Origin: Verrucomicrobium sp. BvORR106
Lineage (GTDB): Bacteria; Verrucomicrobiota; Verrucomicrobiia; Verrucomicrobiales; Verrucomicrobiaceae
Assembly: GCF_000739655.1 (NCBI RefSeq)
Contig: NZ_BATR01000114.1
Location: forward strand, 122,176 to 186,175
Length of the DNA stretch: 64,000 nt
Direction of reading: 5' to 3'
Numbering within the stretch: the first letter of the stretch is position 1; the number at the start of each line of letters is the position of its first letter. Positions 51,510-61,200 of the stretch are shown in pieces. Under the pieces are notes generated by a model. The model searched no databases. It worked only from the letters and a program-made list of their open reading frames with translations, and was not told where the DNA came from. The translations under genes were made by a program, and so were the position numbers.

Positions 51510-52148
51510 CTACGGGGTGCCCAGCTGAAGCAGTCCGCGCTGGAATCCGTTGGCCACCGCTTCCGCCCGGTCGGCGGCCTCCAGCTTCACCAGGATGGCT
51601 TTGACGTGCGCCTTGGCCGTGTGCTCGGTGACGCCGAGCGCGACTCCGATGTCCTTGTTGGAAAGGCCGCGACGTAGGTAGTCCAGCACCTCCAGCTCGC
51701 GCGGAGAGAGGGAGCGTCTCTGGGCTCGCTCCACCAGCCGGGCCTCCAGCAACGGGGGGACAGCCCGCCCGCCCGCCTGCACGCGGCGGATCGCCTCGGC
51801 GAGTTCCGCCCGCTGCGCCGTCTTGAGCAGGTAGCCCGCCGCACCCGCCTCGATGGCCTGGAAGATGTCTTCCTCCAGCTCTGAAGTGGTGAGCATGATG
51901 ATGCGCGCCTCAGGGTATTCCGCGCGGATGCTCCGCAGAGCCTCCACGCCGCTCGCGCCAGGCATGCGCAGATCCAGCAGGGTGATATCCGGCCCGAGCG
52001 CACGGAACTGTACCAGCGCACCCGCTGCATCTTCGGCCTCACCGGCGATGACAAAGTCCGGCTCCAGGCCCAGCACGGCCGCCAGCCCCATCCGCACGAC
52101 CAGGTGGTCATCCACAAGCATCAGACGGATCGGCTTCTTAGGGGGCAT
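51510..52148 (-). CDS. NarL/FixJ-family response regulator
   Basis: A 212-aa DNA-binding regulator. Receiver residues 1-120: LMLVDDHLVVRMGLAAVLGL, phospho-acceptor Asp in ITLLDLRMPGASG, Thr/Ser in IMLTTSE and Lys in GYLLKTAQ. The C-terminal LuxR helix-turn-helix (about 145-205) is LSPRELEVLDYLRRGLSNKD, then GVTEHTAKAHVKAILVKLEA. The start MPPKKPIRLMLVDDH is preferred to upstream in-frame codons. It is convergent with the sensor kinase (57 bp between stops) and divergent from the large secreted protein gene (99 bp), which is a plausible target. Confidence 0.92.
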   Translation of the reverse strand: MPPKKPIRLMLVDDHLVVRMGLAAVLGLEPDFVIAGEAEDAAGALVQFRALGPDITLLDLRMPGASGVEALRSIRAEYPEARIIMLTTSELEEDIFQAIEAGAAGYLLKTAQRAELAEAIRRVQAGGRAVPPLLEARLVERAQRRSLSPRELEVLDYLRRGLSNKDIGVALGVTEHTAKAHVKAILVKLEAADRAEAVANGFQRGLLQLGTP

Positions 52149-52247
52149 CGCTGGCAAAGATTCCCCGTCCGGCACCTGCCTGCAACCTCCCGGGCATTGC
52201 TCTTTCGGGTAATAGCGCACGCCTGGGGCAATCCGTAGCATGCGGGT

Positions 52248-55079
52248 ATGACCAACGTCAGTCGCGTGCTTCCTCACTCACCAAGAACCAGCCGCACCGC
52301 AGTTCTGCGCCCCCAGATTCTCGCCGGATGGCTTGTGGCGGGGGTGGCGGTTCTCATCGGGTTGGCAGCGCTGGTGCCCTCCTTGCCAGCAGCGGTGCGG
52401 CTCTCCGGCCCGGCGGGGTCCAACCAGTTCGACAATCGCGTCCGGTTTCTCACCACGGGTGGTTTTGCCCTCCCGGATGGGGACTGGACCATCGGGATCT
52501 GGGACAACTACTTCCAAGGGAACGGCGGCTGGCTCATCGCCACGAATGTTCCCACGGCCACCACCTCCACGCTCAGCCTCTGCTTTGACAAGACAAGGGG
52601 CCGCTACGTGGTGGGCGGTATGGACAGCGCGGGGAATGCTTTTGGCAGCGCGGGCACGGTGAGCGGCGTCGCAGGCACCCTGCCGGGCGGCTATGCCTCC
52701 CGCATCACGGGCAAGTTTACCCCGCGGCTTCACATCATCCGACGCCGGGCCGGGTACAGCGAGTATCTAGTGGCAGAGGGCGGTCACGCCCCGGTGCTGG
52801 TAAGCAGCCAGCAGCGGACCTTTGTGGGATTCCCCTTGCGGAACTGGTGGATCGGCTGCCACAGCGAGTGGGCCGAGCTCTATGATGGGGATGTGGAGGG
52901 CTTCTTCTTTGCCCCGGCAGCGGTGAGTGATCGGGACATCGCCCTCATGGCGGCGGGGCAGAAGCCCACCAGCAGCGCGAGCCTCAATGGCAACGTGCCC
53001 GCCTACTTCCCGCTGGAGACCGCGCAACTGGCCACGACGACCAACCCGCTGGCACTGGGAAATCAAGGAAACAACAGCTCCATCGGCTTGAACCGTATGG
53101 GCCCCGTGACACGCTTCTGGGACGGCCCGATGCTGCGGGGGGCCACGGTGGAGAACAACACGCCCGCTCAGGTCACAGAGCCGACGAATGTGGTCGCCCT
53201 CAACAGCTTCCAGCCCTTCCAGATCATCCGGCATCTGAACGGCTCGGCAGATGTGCGTTTCACGGGGTTCGACTACGGCACGGACGTGGCGGATATCCAG
53301 ATCCGCTTCATCGATGTGGAGCACGCCACCGCCACCCCCTGGCAGCCGCTGCTGACTGGCTCGGTCGGCGGCACGGCCATCGACGTCACCGTGCCGGTCC
53401 CCAAAGGTTACTGGAAGACGATCGAGACCCGGCGGGTCAATTCCGTGGGCGGAACAGGTAACAGCAATCGTCCCAATCGCACCTGGTCCCGATGGGCGGT
53501 GGGCGAGGTGGTAGTGGTCTGGGGAGACAGCATTCAGGGGCAGGTGGAATCCACCGGCCGGGCCAGCATTGTCGCTGCCAACGGCTTCACGGCGAAGTAT
53601 CCCAGCACTTATCCCAACACCATTCCGAGTGATACCAATCCCCTCTACAACGGGATGTGGAACCTGCTCGGTGGAGTGGGCATGGGTGGCGGCACCCAGG
53701 GGGAGAATGAGATTGCCAACAACCTCTCTGCCGCCTCCCAGTCCTGCGTGGGCATCACCGTGGTCTGGGCGGGCGCCACGCGGCTGGCCTACTGGAACGG
53801 CCGTCTGGGCTCCACGCCCTACACCGGGGCCAAGGCGCTCTGCCTGGCGAATGGCGGACTGAACAAGCCGAACGTCATCACCTGGGTCACGAACCTGGCG
53901 AGTGCCAAGTACAACGATGACTTCTACGATGATCTGGAGCGGTTCAAGACGGCGCTCAATGCCGACTTTGGCGAGGGCACCTGGCGACTCGTCGTGGCCC
54001 CCACGCCGGTCATCTTCAGTCCGGAGCCGGTCACCCCGAGCAGCTTGCACATCGTGAGAGAGGCCACCTCCCGCTGGGTGCAGGACAATTTGCAGTGCGC
54101 CGCATTCGGAGGCATCTTCTTTGATCACCTGACCTATGACGGCGTGCATCCGGAGGGAGCGGCCTGGAACATCATGGGCCCACGCTGGGGGAATGCGGTG
54201 GCCCATCTGCGGGCACCGTCCACCTATGCTGATCCTCGCGGCGGGGAGATCGAGAAGTTCTACCGCTCTGGCGGGAATCTGCTGGTGAAGGTCAAGTTGT
54301 TTGCGGGAACCGCCCTCAGTCTGAAGGACCCGGCGGTGAACATCAGCGGGTTCACGGTTTCGAGTGATAACTTCACGACCACGATCCCGCTCAGCTCGGT
54401 CACGCTGGTGAACGGTACCACCGTGAAGATCGTTCCTTCTTCACCCTTGCCGGGAGGGCCGCTGAAGCTGCGCTATCTCTTTGGCAGACCGGGGTCATCC
54501 GGCACCACCCTGGCGGCCCTGGGGGCGGACAACATGCTTTACGTCAATGCGGGGCCGACCAACCTCATTGCCATCCAGCCGATCTACGGCACGTCCAGCA
54601 GCTCCTGGGCGCTGGTGGAGGGAGCGGCACCGCCTGCCCCCTCCGTGTCCTGGCAGGGAAATCAGTTTACGCCCGCGGAAATAACTGGGGGACAGGCGAG
54701 CATGACGGGGGACTTCGATCTGGACGGTGTGCCTACGCTGTTGGAATACGCGTTCGGCGGGAATCCGAGATCGCAGGACGCGGCGCTGATCACGCCTGTG
54801 GCGGGAGTGGAAGGGGATCAGTTGCAGATCTCCTTTCACTGTGATGCGAACTGCACAGATGTGACTTACACCGTGCAGGCCTCTGAGACGCTGGAGGCCA
54901 CCTCATGGACCGACATCGCACGAAGTATCGGCGGGGCACTGACGCTGCCCGTGGGGGCACTCAGCAACGTGGCTGATGCTGGCGCAGGGCGGAGACTGGT
55001 GACCGTGACGGATGCGACGCCGATCTCGACCGTGAGCAGGCGGTTTCTCAGAGTCAATATCGAGGAAACGACTCCGTAG
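52248..55079 (+). CDS. Large secreted SGNH-hydrolase-like protein
   Basis: A 943-aa protein with a long N-terminal signal anchor (about 25-48, LAGWLVAGVAVLIGLAALVP). Residues about 50-240 resemble a LamG/concanavalin-like beta domain (VRFLTTGGFALPDGDWTIGI). Residues about 420-650 look like an SGNH/GDSL esterase: VVVVWGDSIQGQVEST with the nucleophile Ser, GGTQGENEIANN, and DGVHPEGAAW with Asp and His. The C-terminus (about 810-943) has GDFDLDGVPTLLEYAFGGNP, a calcium-loop-like segment common in exported Verrucomicrobia proteins, and a beta module ending FLRVNIEETTP. Probably an outer-surface polysaccharide or sialate O-acetylesterase. It diverges from the response regulator gene. Confidence 0.75.
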   Translation: MTNVSRVLPHSPRTSRTAVLRPQILAGWLVAGVAVLIGLAALVPSLPAAVRLSGPAGSNQFDNRVRFLTTGGFALPDGDWTIGIWDNYFQGNGGWLIATNVPTATTSTLSLCFDKTRGRYVVGGMDSAGNAFGSAGTVSGVAGTLPGGYASRITGKFTPRLHIIRRRAGYSEYLVAEGGHAPVLVSSQQRTFVGFPLRNWWIGCHSEWAELYDGDVEGFFFAPAAVSDRDIALMAAGQKPTSSASLNGNVPAYFPLETAQLATTTNPLALGNQGNNSSIGLNRMGPVTRFWDGPMLRGATVENNTPAQVTEPTNVVALNSFQPFQIIRHLNGSADVRFTGFDYGTDVADIQIRFIDVEHATATPWQPLLTGSVGGTAIDVTVPVPKGYWKTIETRRVNSVGGTGNSNRPNRTWSRWAVGEVVVVWGDSIQGQVESTGRASIVAANGFTAKYPSTYPNTIPSDTNPLYNGMWNLLGGVGMGGGTQGENEIANNLSAASQSCVGITVVWAGATRLAYWNGRLGSTPYTGAKALCLANGGLNKPNVITWVTNLASAKYNDDFYDDLERFKTALNADFGEGTWRLVVAPTPVIFSPEPVTPSSLHIVREATSRWVQDNLQCAAFGGIFFDHLTYDGVHPEGAAWNIMGPRWGNAVAHLRAPSTYADPRGGEIEKFYRSGGNLLVKVKLFAGTALSLKDPAVNISGFTVSSDNFTTTIPLSSVTLVNGTTVKIVPSSPLPGGPLKLRYLFGRPGSSGTTLAALGADNMLYVNAGPTNLIAIQPIYGTSSSSWALVEGAAPPAPSVSWQGNQFTPAEITGGQASMTGDFDLDGVPTLLEYAFGGNPRSQDAALITPVAGVEGDQLQISFHCDANCTDVTYTVQASETLEATSWTDIARSIGGALTLPVGALSNVADAGAGRRLVTVTDATPISTVSRRFLRVNIEETTP

Positions 55080-55250
55080 TGGTGGTCGAGCGGGGGAAGC
55101 TCCGACTGACGGGCCTCAAATGGCCTGTGGCTGAGGAGCTCGGGGAGCGCACGCATCTTGCCGCGAACTGAGGGGACTTTCTGGGGGTTTAGGCGGAGTC
55201 AGAAAGCGACCGCGTGCCCAAGGGCCGCTCCATGGCCGCGAGGAATCGGG

Positions 55251-55328
55251 AGCTGGGGGGTGAGGTGATCTCATGGGACGCTTGGAGCGGACCAAGACAG
55301 GAATGTCCCTCACTCCTTTTACTGAGTT
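55251..55328 (+). repeat. Dispersed GGGACA-TTCC-TGTCCC repeat, copy 3
   Basis: The plus-strand copy: GGGAGCTGGGGGGTGAGGTG, ATCTCATGGGACGCTTGGAG, GACAGGAATGTCCCTCACTC, then CTTTTACTGAG. It is the inverted equivalent of the two copies at 38.2 and 38.6 kb. Confidence 0.82.
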
Positions 55329-55426
55329 CACCGGAAGCTGCGATTCGAGACTTGAATTTATCACGGTGCCGCGCTTGGTGACCGTGACGGATGCGATGCC
55401 ATTGTCCCCCATTTGCGAATGAGTTG

Positions 55427-55640
55427 AGGGCTGAAAGCCCGGCGTAATATCAGCCTTGGGCAACGCCCAAGGTAGGTCCCAGATGTAGATGTTGAGGGCT
55501 GAAAGCCCGGCCTCATTCAGGAATGCTCGTGGTGGGCAGGCTTGATGAGGCCGGGCCTTCAGCCCTCAAAGGTTGTTTGGTCATCTATTCCTTGGGCGTT
55601 GCCCAAGGCTGAAATCATGCCGGGCCTTTGGCCCTCCTGA
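55427..55640. repeat. TTGGGCG-NN-GCCCAA hairpin repeat, copies 2 and 3
   Basis: GAGGGCTGAAAGCCCGGC occurs at 55428-55445 and 55493-55511, and its complement at 55552-55568. CCTTGGGCAACGCCCAAGG (55454-55472) and CCTTGGGCGTTGCCCAAGG (55591-55609) are hairpins. It closely matches 41761-41860. It forms most of the gene-free spacer 55080-55796, which also holds a partial modular repeat at 55118-55165. Confidence 0.75.
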
Positions 55641-55729
55641 CGTGGAATTCCTGCCATCGGTAATGAGGCCGCGCCATCGTGACTCCACGGCACCATGCGC
55701 CCATGCCGCGCTCACCCCCAGAAACTCAC

Positions 55730-55759
55730 AACGGCAACGTTGGGTCACCCGTTGCCGTT
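55730..55759 (-). terminator. Probable terminator of the Verru_Chthon cassette operon
   Basis: A perfect 10-bp stem, AACGGCAACG/CGTTGCCGTT, with a 10-nt loop, 37 bp past the stop of the last cassette gene on the minus strand. The T tract after it is poor (GTGAGTTTC), so confidence is moderate. Confidence 0.55.
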
Positions 55760-55796
55760 GCTCGTTTGTCTGCCTGCATCTCTCACTCAACCAAAC

Positions 55797-56432
55797 TCAA
55801 TAAACTGTGGTATGCCCGGTCACTGGCTGCAGGACCATGGAACGATAGTTGTCCGGCAGCGCGTCGGGGGTCTTCATTTCGTTCTCCTTCACAAAGGTGA
55901 AGACGGCGTCAGGTGTGCGCGTCAGCGTGGTGGTGCCGTTCGGCAGGAACATGAAGGACACGTAGTTGCGCACCGCGCCACGCAGCGGGATTGCATCCTC
56001 CGGCGGGGACTGCACGGGCAGATTCTTGATGGAGGTGTACTCTGCCGTCTCGTGAAGGATGATGTCATCCTCGAAGTACTTCACCTCCGTGAGGTTCTTG
56101 TAGATGGCCTTGCCGTCGGTCGGGTTGTAACCCGTGAGACGCACGAGCTGGAAGGCCCGGAAGGCGGTGGCTGAGCCGCCCCCCAAGTCATCCGGCATCT
56201 GGTAGAAGCGGATCTCCACGGGGAAGTTGTCCTTCTGGGCCATGAGGACGGCCTGGGAGCACTCGGAGGCGACCCCTCTGGCCTGGGCGGTGAGTTTTTG
56301 AGCCTTCCAGGCGGAGCTGACGTTCAGGCTCAGGGCCATGAGCACGCCGATCAGGGCCATCACCACCATGATCTCGATGAGGGTGAAGCCCCGGGCAGGG
56401 TGATTCAGACGGATGGTTCTAGGAGAGTTCAT
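55797..56432 (-). CDS. Verru_Chthon cassette protein D (pseudopilin, GspH-like)
   Basis: A 211-aa prepilin-like protein. The leader MNSPRTIRLNHPARG is cut before FTLIEIMVVMALIGVLMALS, a classic type IV prepilin/pseudopilin N-methylation site with Glu+5. The remainder is a soluble beta domain (EIRFYQMPDDLGGGSATAFR; AVRNYVSFMFLPNGTTTLTR). Position and size fit the TIGRFAM family Verru_Chthon cassette protein D. By analogy with type II secretion it resembles the minor pseudopilin GspH. Last gene of the four-gene minus-strand operon, 20 bp after cassette C. The function of the cassette is unknown. Confidence 0.88.
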   Translation of the reverse strand: MNSPRTIRLNHPARGFTLIEIMVVMALIGVLMALSLNVSSAWKAQKLTAQARGVASECSQAVLMAQKDNFPVEIRFYQMPDDLGGGSATAFRAFQLVRLTGYNPTDGKAIYKNLTEVKYFEDDIILHETAEYTSIKNLPVQSPPEDAIPLRGAVRNYVSFMFLPNGTTTLTRTPDAVFTFVKENEMKTPDALPDNYRSMVLQPVTGHTTVY

Positions 56433-56452
56433 CAGGCGGAAAGGGCGGTTCC

Positions 56453-57655
56453 TCAGAGTTTTTCCCGTTCAGTGATCCACTTGGAGGCGCGCAGGGTCAC
56501 GGTGGTGGTGAAGACCTTGTAGTGGATGTCGAGCGCATTCAGACGCGTCTCGATGGTGTCGATCTCATAGGTCTTGTTTTCGAGCGCCTTGTTGAGGTCC
56601 GGGGAGAAGTTCGTCGCCGTGGTCAGCAGGCCTTTGAAGACGTCGCGGATCTTGGTCTCGGCACCCGCTTCACCTTCACGTTGCACGAGCCGGTCGTAGG
56701 ACTTCTCGTCCGTGGCGATCAAGGTGAGCTCCAGCATGGCTGGCGGCTGGTTCTTGCTGGAGAGCACATCCTGCGCCGTGTTGCTGGGGCGCCATTGGTA
56801 GAGGCGGGTATCGTACTCGTAGGACTGCTTCTTGCGGGTGTCCGTCACGCTGTTGGCCGTGGAGGAGCCGCCGGTGGTCACGTAGATGTAGGGGACGATG
56901 ACCAGGGCGAGGATGTTGTCCGCCAGGGGCACGGCGTAGTCCGCAGTGGCCCCGGTGCTGTTCTTGAACGGGCCGCGGAACCAGCGGTAGATGTCATTCT
57001 TGGCAGTCTTCGCCCCGATGTTGAAGGTCGGGTCGAACAGGATGGACACGTCTGCAGGCTGGCGGAATTCCATGAGGCGGAAGCGCTTCCGCTCCGGGTT
57101 CATCTGCAAGGGCATGCCCGTGCGCATGAAGGTGGGCCTGCGGGTGAGGTCCGTGCCGTAGTCCACATAGTAGCCCCAGCAGTTCAGCAGATCGCTCATG
57201 CCGGAGATGGAGGAGCCCATCGTGGTGGCGGGGTCAGAGTCCCCCAGCAGGGCCTGGAAGAAGACGCCGTGCCCGTTGCCGGTGGCATTGGGCATGAGGT
57301 TCTTCACCCCGTCCTGAACGTAGTGCAGGTCGCTAAGGCGGCTGTAGTACTTGGGGGTCGGGTTGGCGGCCGTGGGGTTGTCATACACATAGCCCCAGTA
57401 GCTGTTGAGCGTGGCCTGGGAGAGCTTGCGCGCCATGGACTCGAAGGCCAGGCGTGCGTCCTCGAACTCCTCCACCTGCGCCTGCGACCGGGCGACCACG
57501 TTCTGCATGTTGCTCAGCAGGCTGGTGAGCATGAGCACCATGACCGCGAGGATGGCCACGGAGAGCATCAGCTCGATGAGCGTGAAGCCGCTGCGTCGCG
57601 GGCGCGCCGCCGCCGCAGGGGCGGGAGCGGGGGCTGGCTGGATGGGCGTGTGCAT
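56453..57655 (-). CDS. Verru_Chthon cassette protein C (pseudopilin, GspJ-like)
   Basis: A 400-aa prepilin-like protein. A Pro/Ala-rich leader (MHTPIQPAPAPAPAAAARPR) ends at the cleavage motif RRSG-FTLIELMLSVAILAVM. A long helix then runs into a large beta domain with EFRQPADVSILFDPTFNIGA and LELTLIATDEKSYDRL. The C-terminus is VFTTTVTLRASKWITEREKL. It is longer than typical GspJ (about 200 aa) and fits Verru_Chthon cassette protein C. It is separated from B by 65 bp and from D by 20 bp. The proline-rich leader before the cleavage site is unusually long. Confidence 0.88.
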   Translation of the reverse strand: MHTPIQPAPAPAPAAAARPRRSGFTLIELMLSVAILAVMVLMLTSLLSNMQNVVARSQAQVEEFEDARLAFESMARKLSQATLNSYWGYVYDNPTAANPTPKYYSRLSDLHYVQDGVKNLMPNATGNGHGVFFQALLGDSDPATTMGSSISGMSDLLNCWGYYVDYGTDLTRRPTFMRTGMPLQMNPERKRFRLMEFRQPADVSILFDPTFNIGAKTAKNDIYRWFRGPFKNSTGATADYAVPLADNILALVIVPYIYVTTGGSSTANSVTDTRKKQSYEYDTRLYQWRPSNTAQDVLSSKNQPPAMLELTLIATDEKSYDRLVQREGEAGAETKIRDVFKGLLTTATNFSPDLNKALENKTYEIDTIETRLNALDIHYKVFTTTVTLRASKWITEREKL

Positions 57656-57720
57656 CTTCGTGGACTTGGACTTGGACGTGGATGGGAATGGGGGACCTGG
57701 AGTGTGTGGGGGCGTTGCGG

Positions 57721-58203
57721 CTACAGCTTGGTCTGTTCAAGGTTGGCCACGATCACGTTCCGCTCGTGGTAGAGCAGGGGGTCGTTGAAGGCGTCGGCAT
57801 TGTTGATCTGGCTGGTGATCAGCACCTTCAGCTTGCGCAGATGCTTGGATGGCGTGGAGTCTCCCGCCAGGGTGGGCGGGGCGGACTTGTCCACCACGGT
57901 GCGCGCGGTGATGGCGTGGTCGATGTCGCCCTTCTTCAAGGCGGTGCCGCGGATGTCGAAGTAGAACTCCTTGTCCGGCAGGGTCATGGAAGCGCCCGGT
58001 GAGCCCCAGCTGATCATCTGGTAGGTGCCCACCACGGACTGGACAATGCGTGCCTCGGCTTGTTTCAACGAACTCTTGCGCAAGTCATCCAACCCGGTGG
58101 GGATGAGAGCCACGAGCGTGAGGACCGCGATGGAAACGATGCCGAGGGCGGTTACGGTTTCCACGAGGGAGAAGGCTTTGGGGCTGCTTTTCATGGGAGT
58201 CAT
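57721..58203 (-). CDS. Verru_Chthon cassette protein B (pseudopilin, GspI-like)
   Basis: A 160-aa prepilin-like protein. The short leader MTPMKSSPKA is followed by FSLVETVTALGIVSIAVLTL with Glu+5; the usual Gly before the cut is Ala here. The small C-terminal domain (PGASMTLPDKEFYFDIRGTA; NVIVANLEQTKL) fits Verru_Chthon cassette protein B, comparable to GspI. ATG 58203 and ATG 58194 are both possible starts and neither has a Shine-Dalgarno. It lies between cassette A (62 bp) and C (65 bp). Confidence 0.88.
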   Translation of the reverse strand: MTPMKSSPKAFSLVETVTALGIVSIAVLTLVALIPTGLDDLRKSSLKQAEARIVQSVVGTYQMISWGSPGASMTLPDKEFYFDIRGTALKKGDIDHAITARTVVDKSAPPTLAGDSTPSKHLRKLKVLITSQINNADAFNDPLLYHERNVIVANLEQTKL

Positions 58204-58265
58204 AGTAAAAAGGGGGGAGGGGGTTTTAGGATGTTTTGGGGTTCAGTAAGGGGCAGGTCGGGGGA

Positions 58266-61200
58266 TCAAGGGGTGAACTGTTTGCGCTGAATGATGCGGA
58301 TCCGGTAGAAGGTGTCCCAGGAGAACTTGAAGCTGCCAGCTCCGATCATGGCAGCGGCCACCTGGCTTTCGTTGGGGTCCAGATAGCGCTCCATGATGGT
58401 GGAGCCGCGGTACTCAGAAGCCACTGAGTCACGTCCCTCCACCCACTCGGTGGGTTCGGCGGAGCGGGCCTTGCGGAGGGTCTGCACCCGGTAGTGCACC
58501 GTGAAGGTGTTCGACTTGGTCGTCAGGCGCGGGTAGATGTGGTTGTACGGTTCCTCGCGGGAGTTGTCGCCCGTGAGCTCCATGGCATCCACGTCACCCA
58601 GGTTGCCGTTCCACCACTTGGTCATCTCGTTGTAGTTGGTGGGCGGTACGGCGGCGTCAGAGGCGTAGGTCTTCCCGCTGAGCCGCTGGGGTACGAGGAA
58701 AATCTCGCAGATCTCCGAGGCGGAGTGGAAGATGTCGCCCGTGTTGAACCGGTTGCGGAAACCCTGCAGCGTCGCCGTGGAGTTCACCGCATAGCGCAGC
58801 TCGTTCGTATGCGTCGTGCTGGCATCAGTCTGCTTGTACACGGCGGAACCGCTCTTGTTATAAGCACCGGAGCCGGAACTGGTCGTCGTCACGCCCGTGC
58901 CCTTGCCACCGGCCGAGCTGGGTGAGATGGCGGTGAGGCGGGTGGACTTGAGCACGGCCCGGATCCCGGTGGTACGCTCGATGTGGGTGAACGGGGCCAT
59001 CTGGTAGTTCATGTTGATCTTGCCCGCGGTCGAGAGGGGCTCGCTGATGGCATAAGGTTCCGTGATGGGCATCCAGAAGAGGTCCAGCATGAGATGGTCA
59101 CGCGGAGCACCAAATCCCGGGTGGTCCGATGCGCTCGGCTCCACATTGGGGTCGCTGGAGCGGGAGGCAGGGTTCGGGCAGAAGAGGAGCGTCTGCCAGG
59201 GCTTCACCCCGGCAGGGGCGCTGATGTTCATCCCCGTGGGCAGGGAGCCGAAGGCGACCGCGGAGGCGATCTGGCGGCTCGGTGAGTAGGTCACGCCCGT
59301 CTCCTTATCAAAGTGGTGACGGCTCATGTAGGGCGATCCAGAGGCGTTGCCTTCATCGGGCTTCCGGATGTACGGACCGTCGGCGATGATGCCCACGCCG
59401 TTGTCCCAGTCGCCAGGCGCCTGATTGCTCGCGGTGGTGGTGAGGTAGGCGCCATCCAGTCCACGGGGCACGGCGGGTGGGCAGCCGCGCGAGTAGACGA
59501 AGCCCTTCACCAGGGTGCCTGCGGTATTGTGGTTGGACTGGCGTCCGCTCTGCTCACCCCAGTTCTCCGCGGCGGGCAGCGCTCCGGCATTGGGGCCGAA
59601 CTGGCCATTGCTGGCAGTCAGGTCTGTGCGCAGGAACTGGCGGCGCTCCGCATTGATGTCGGCATAGTCGCGGTGCACGTTGAACCAGTTGGCCGGCACC
59701 ACCTTCATGCCGGAGTAGAGGCGGAGGTCGCCCTTCGGTGGCGCATTTACATCTGCCTCCACGGAGCGGACAATGTCACCATCGCAGATGAGGCGGGGTT
59801 CGTAGCGGCCCCCGTCCTTGTTGAAGCGGGAGTCCAGCGTGGGGTACGTGGCATTCAGGCGGGGAAGCTTGAACTTCACCGGCGTCGTGGGGAAGGTCAT
59901 GTTGATGGTCTGAACCAGCTTGTTGTCATCCACCGCGCCGGTCCAGCCGGGGTAAGTCTTGATGGTGAAGGCCCCACCGGTGAAGGTGAAGTCCGCCGCG
60001 CCATCAGGGATCTCGAAGGACTGCCCGACGAAGGGATACACGCCCACGCCGCCGCCACTGGCTCCCGGCGTAGGGACCTTGGCCGAGCTGCCTGCCGCCA
60101 GCAGGTTGCCCATGCCGGTGAAAGGGGTGTTGCCGCAGGCCAGCTCGCCAAAGGTGCCTTCTGTGACGTTGCAGAGGTTGTCCATCGTCCCGGCAAAGCC
60201 GAGGCTCTGGTCCGCTCCAGTTCCCACCTTGGCCTTGAACCCATCCATGCCCTGGATGCGGTAAATGATATTGGCCGTCATACTGGCCGGGCCGCTCGTG
60301 GGGACGAAGGGTTCCATCAGGATGTACGGCTGGATGCGGTCCTTGGCATTGGCACCGGTGCCCTTGATGCGCATGAACACGATGGCCACCTCGGTGATGG
60401 TGGGCCAGCGGCCATAGCCACGTGCCACGACGGTGGTGCTCTCACGGATGTCCATCGGCACGGCGCTGGACTGCCCCTTGTTCCCGTCGATACGGTCAGG
60501 CAGGTAGGTGTAGGTGGGCCAGCCACCCGCAGACACGGAGCTGTAGCTGTTGATGCCCCAGCGCAGCAGGTCGAACGCTCCGGCGCCGATCTGGTCGCGC
60601 TCACGCTCGCCGTACTTCTGTTTCATGGACTTCACGCCAAATCCGGGCGGCGGCTGGGCTTCCAGTCCGGTGGCCCCACCGATGCCGCCGGTGAGGGCGC
60701 GGTAGTAGCTGTGGAACATGGCGTCATTGCGCATCGTGCCGGGGTAGTCCGCCCTCGGGTCCTGGGAGGAGCCAGGATCACCGCTGGTGAAGTTCTTTTC
60801 TCGAACCCAGTACCACTGACGGTCGGTGGTGCCGGTCGTTTCACTCATGAAGGCCAGCAGCTTGTCCTTGGGGTTGCGCTGGGCGGGGTCCTTGGACTGC
60901 GGCCAGAGACTGATGCGCGGCTTGCCAAAGAGGTTGAGCTCCGGAGCCCGGCTGTGCGCGGTGAGGAAGAACTTGCCCAGCTCCAGGGAGGAGGCATCCA
61001 GGCCGGTGAGGTTCTGCTGACGGGCGGGGTCGAAGAACATCTCCTCCACGCTCGCATAGAGGCGCTCCTGCTTGGCAGGCAGGCCCGTGGTGGCGCTGCC
61101 CGGCGTGGTCGTGCCCGCCATGGTGCCGCCCCAGGGAGTTCTGGGGGAGAGCTTGTGAAGCCGGGCGTACACGGCCGTGTTCGGCGTGAAGGCAGGGTCC

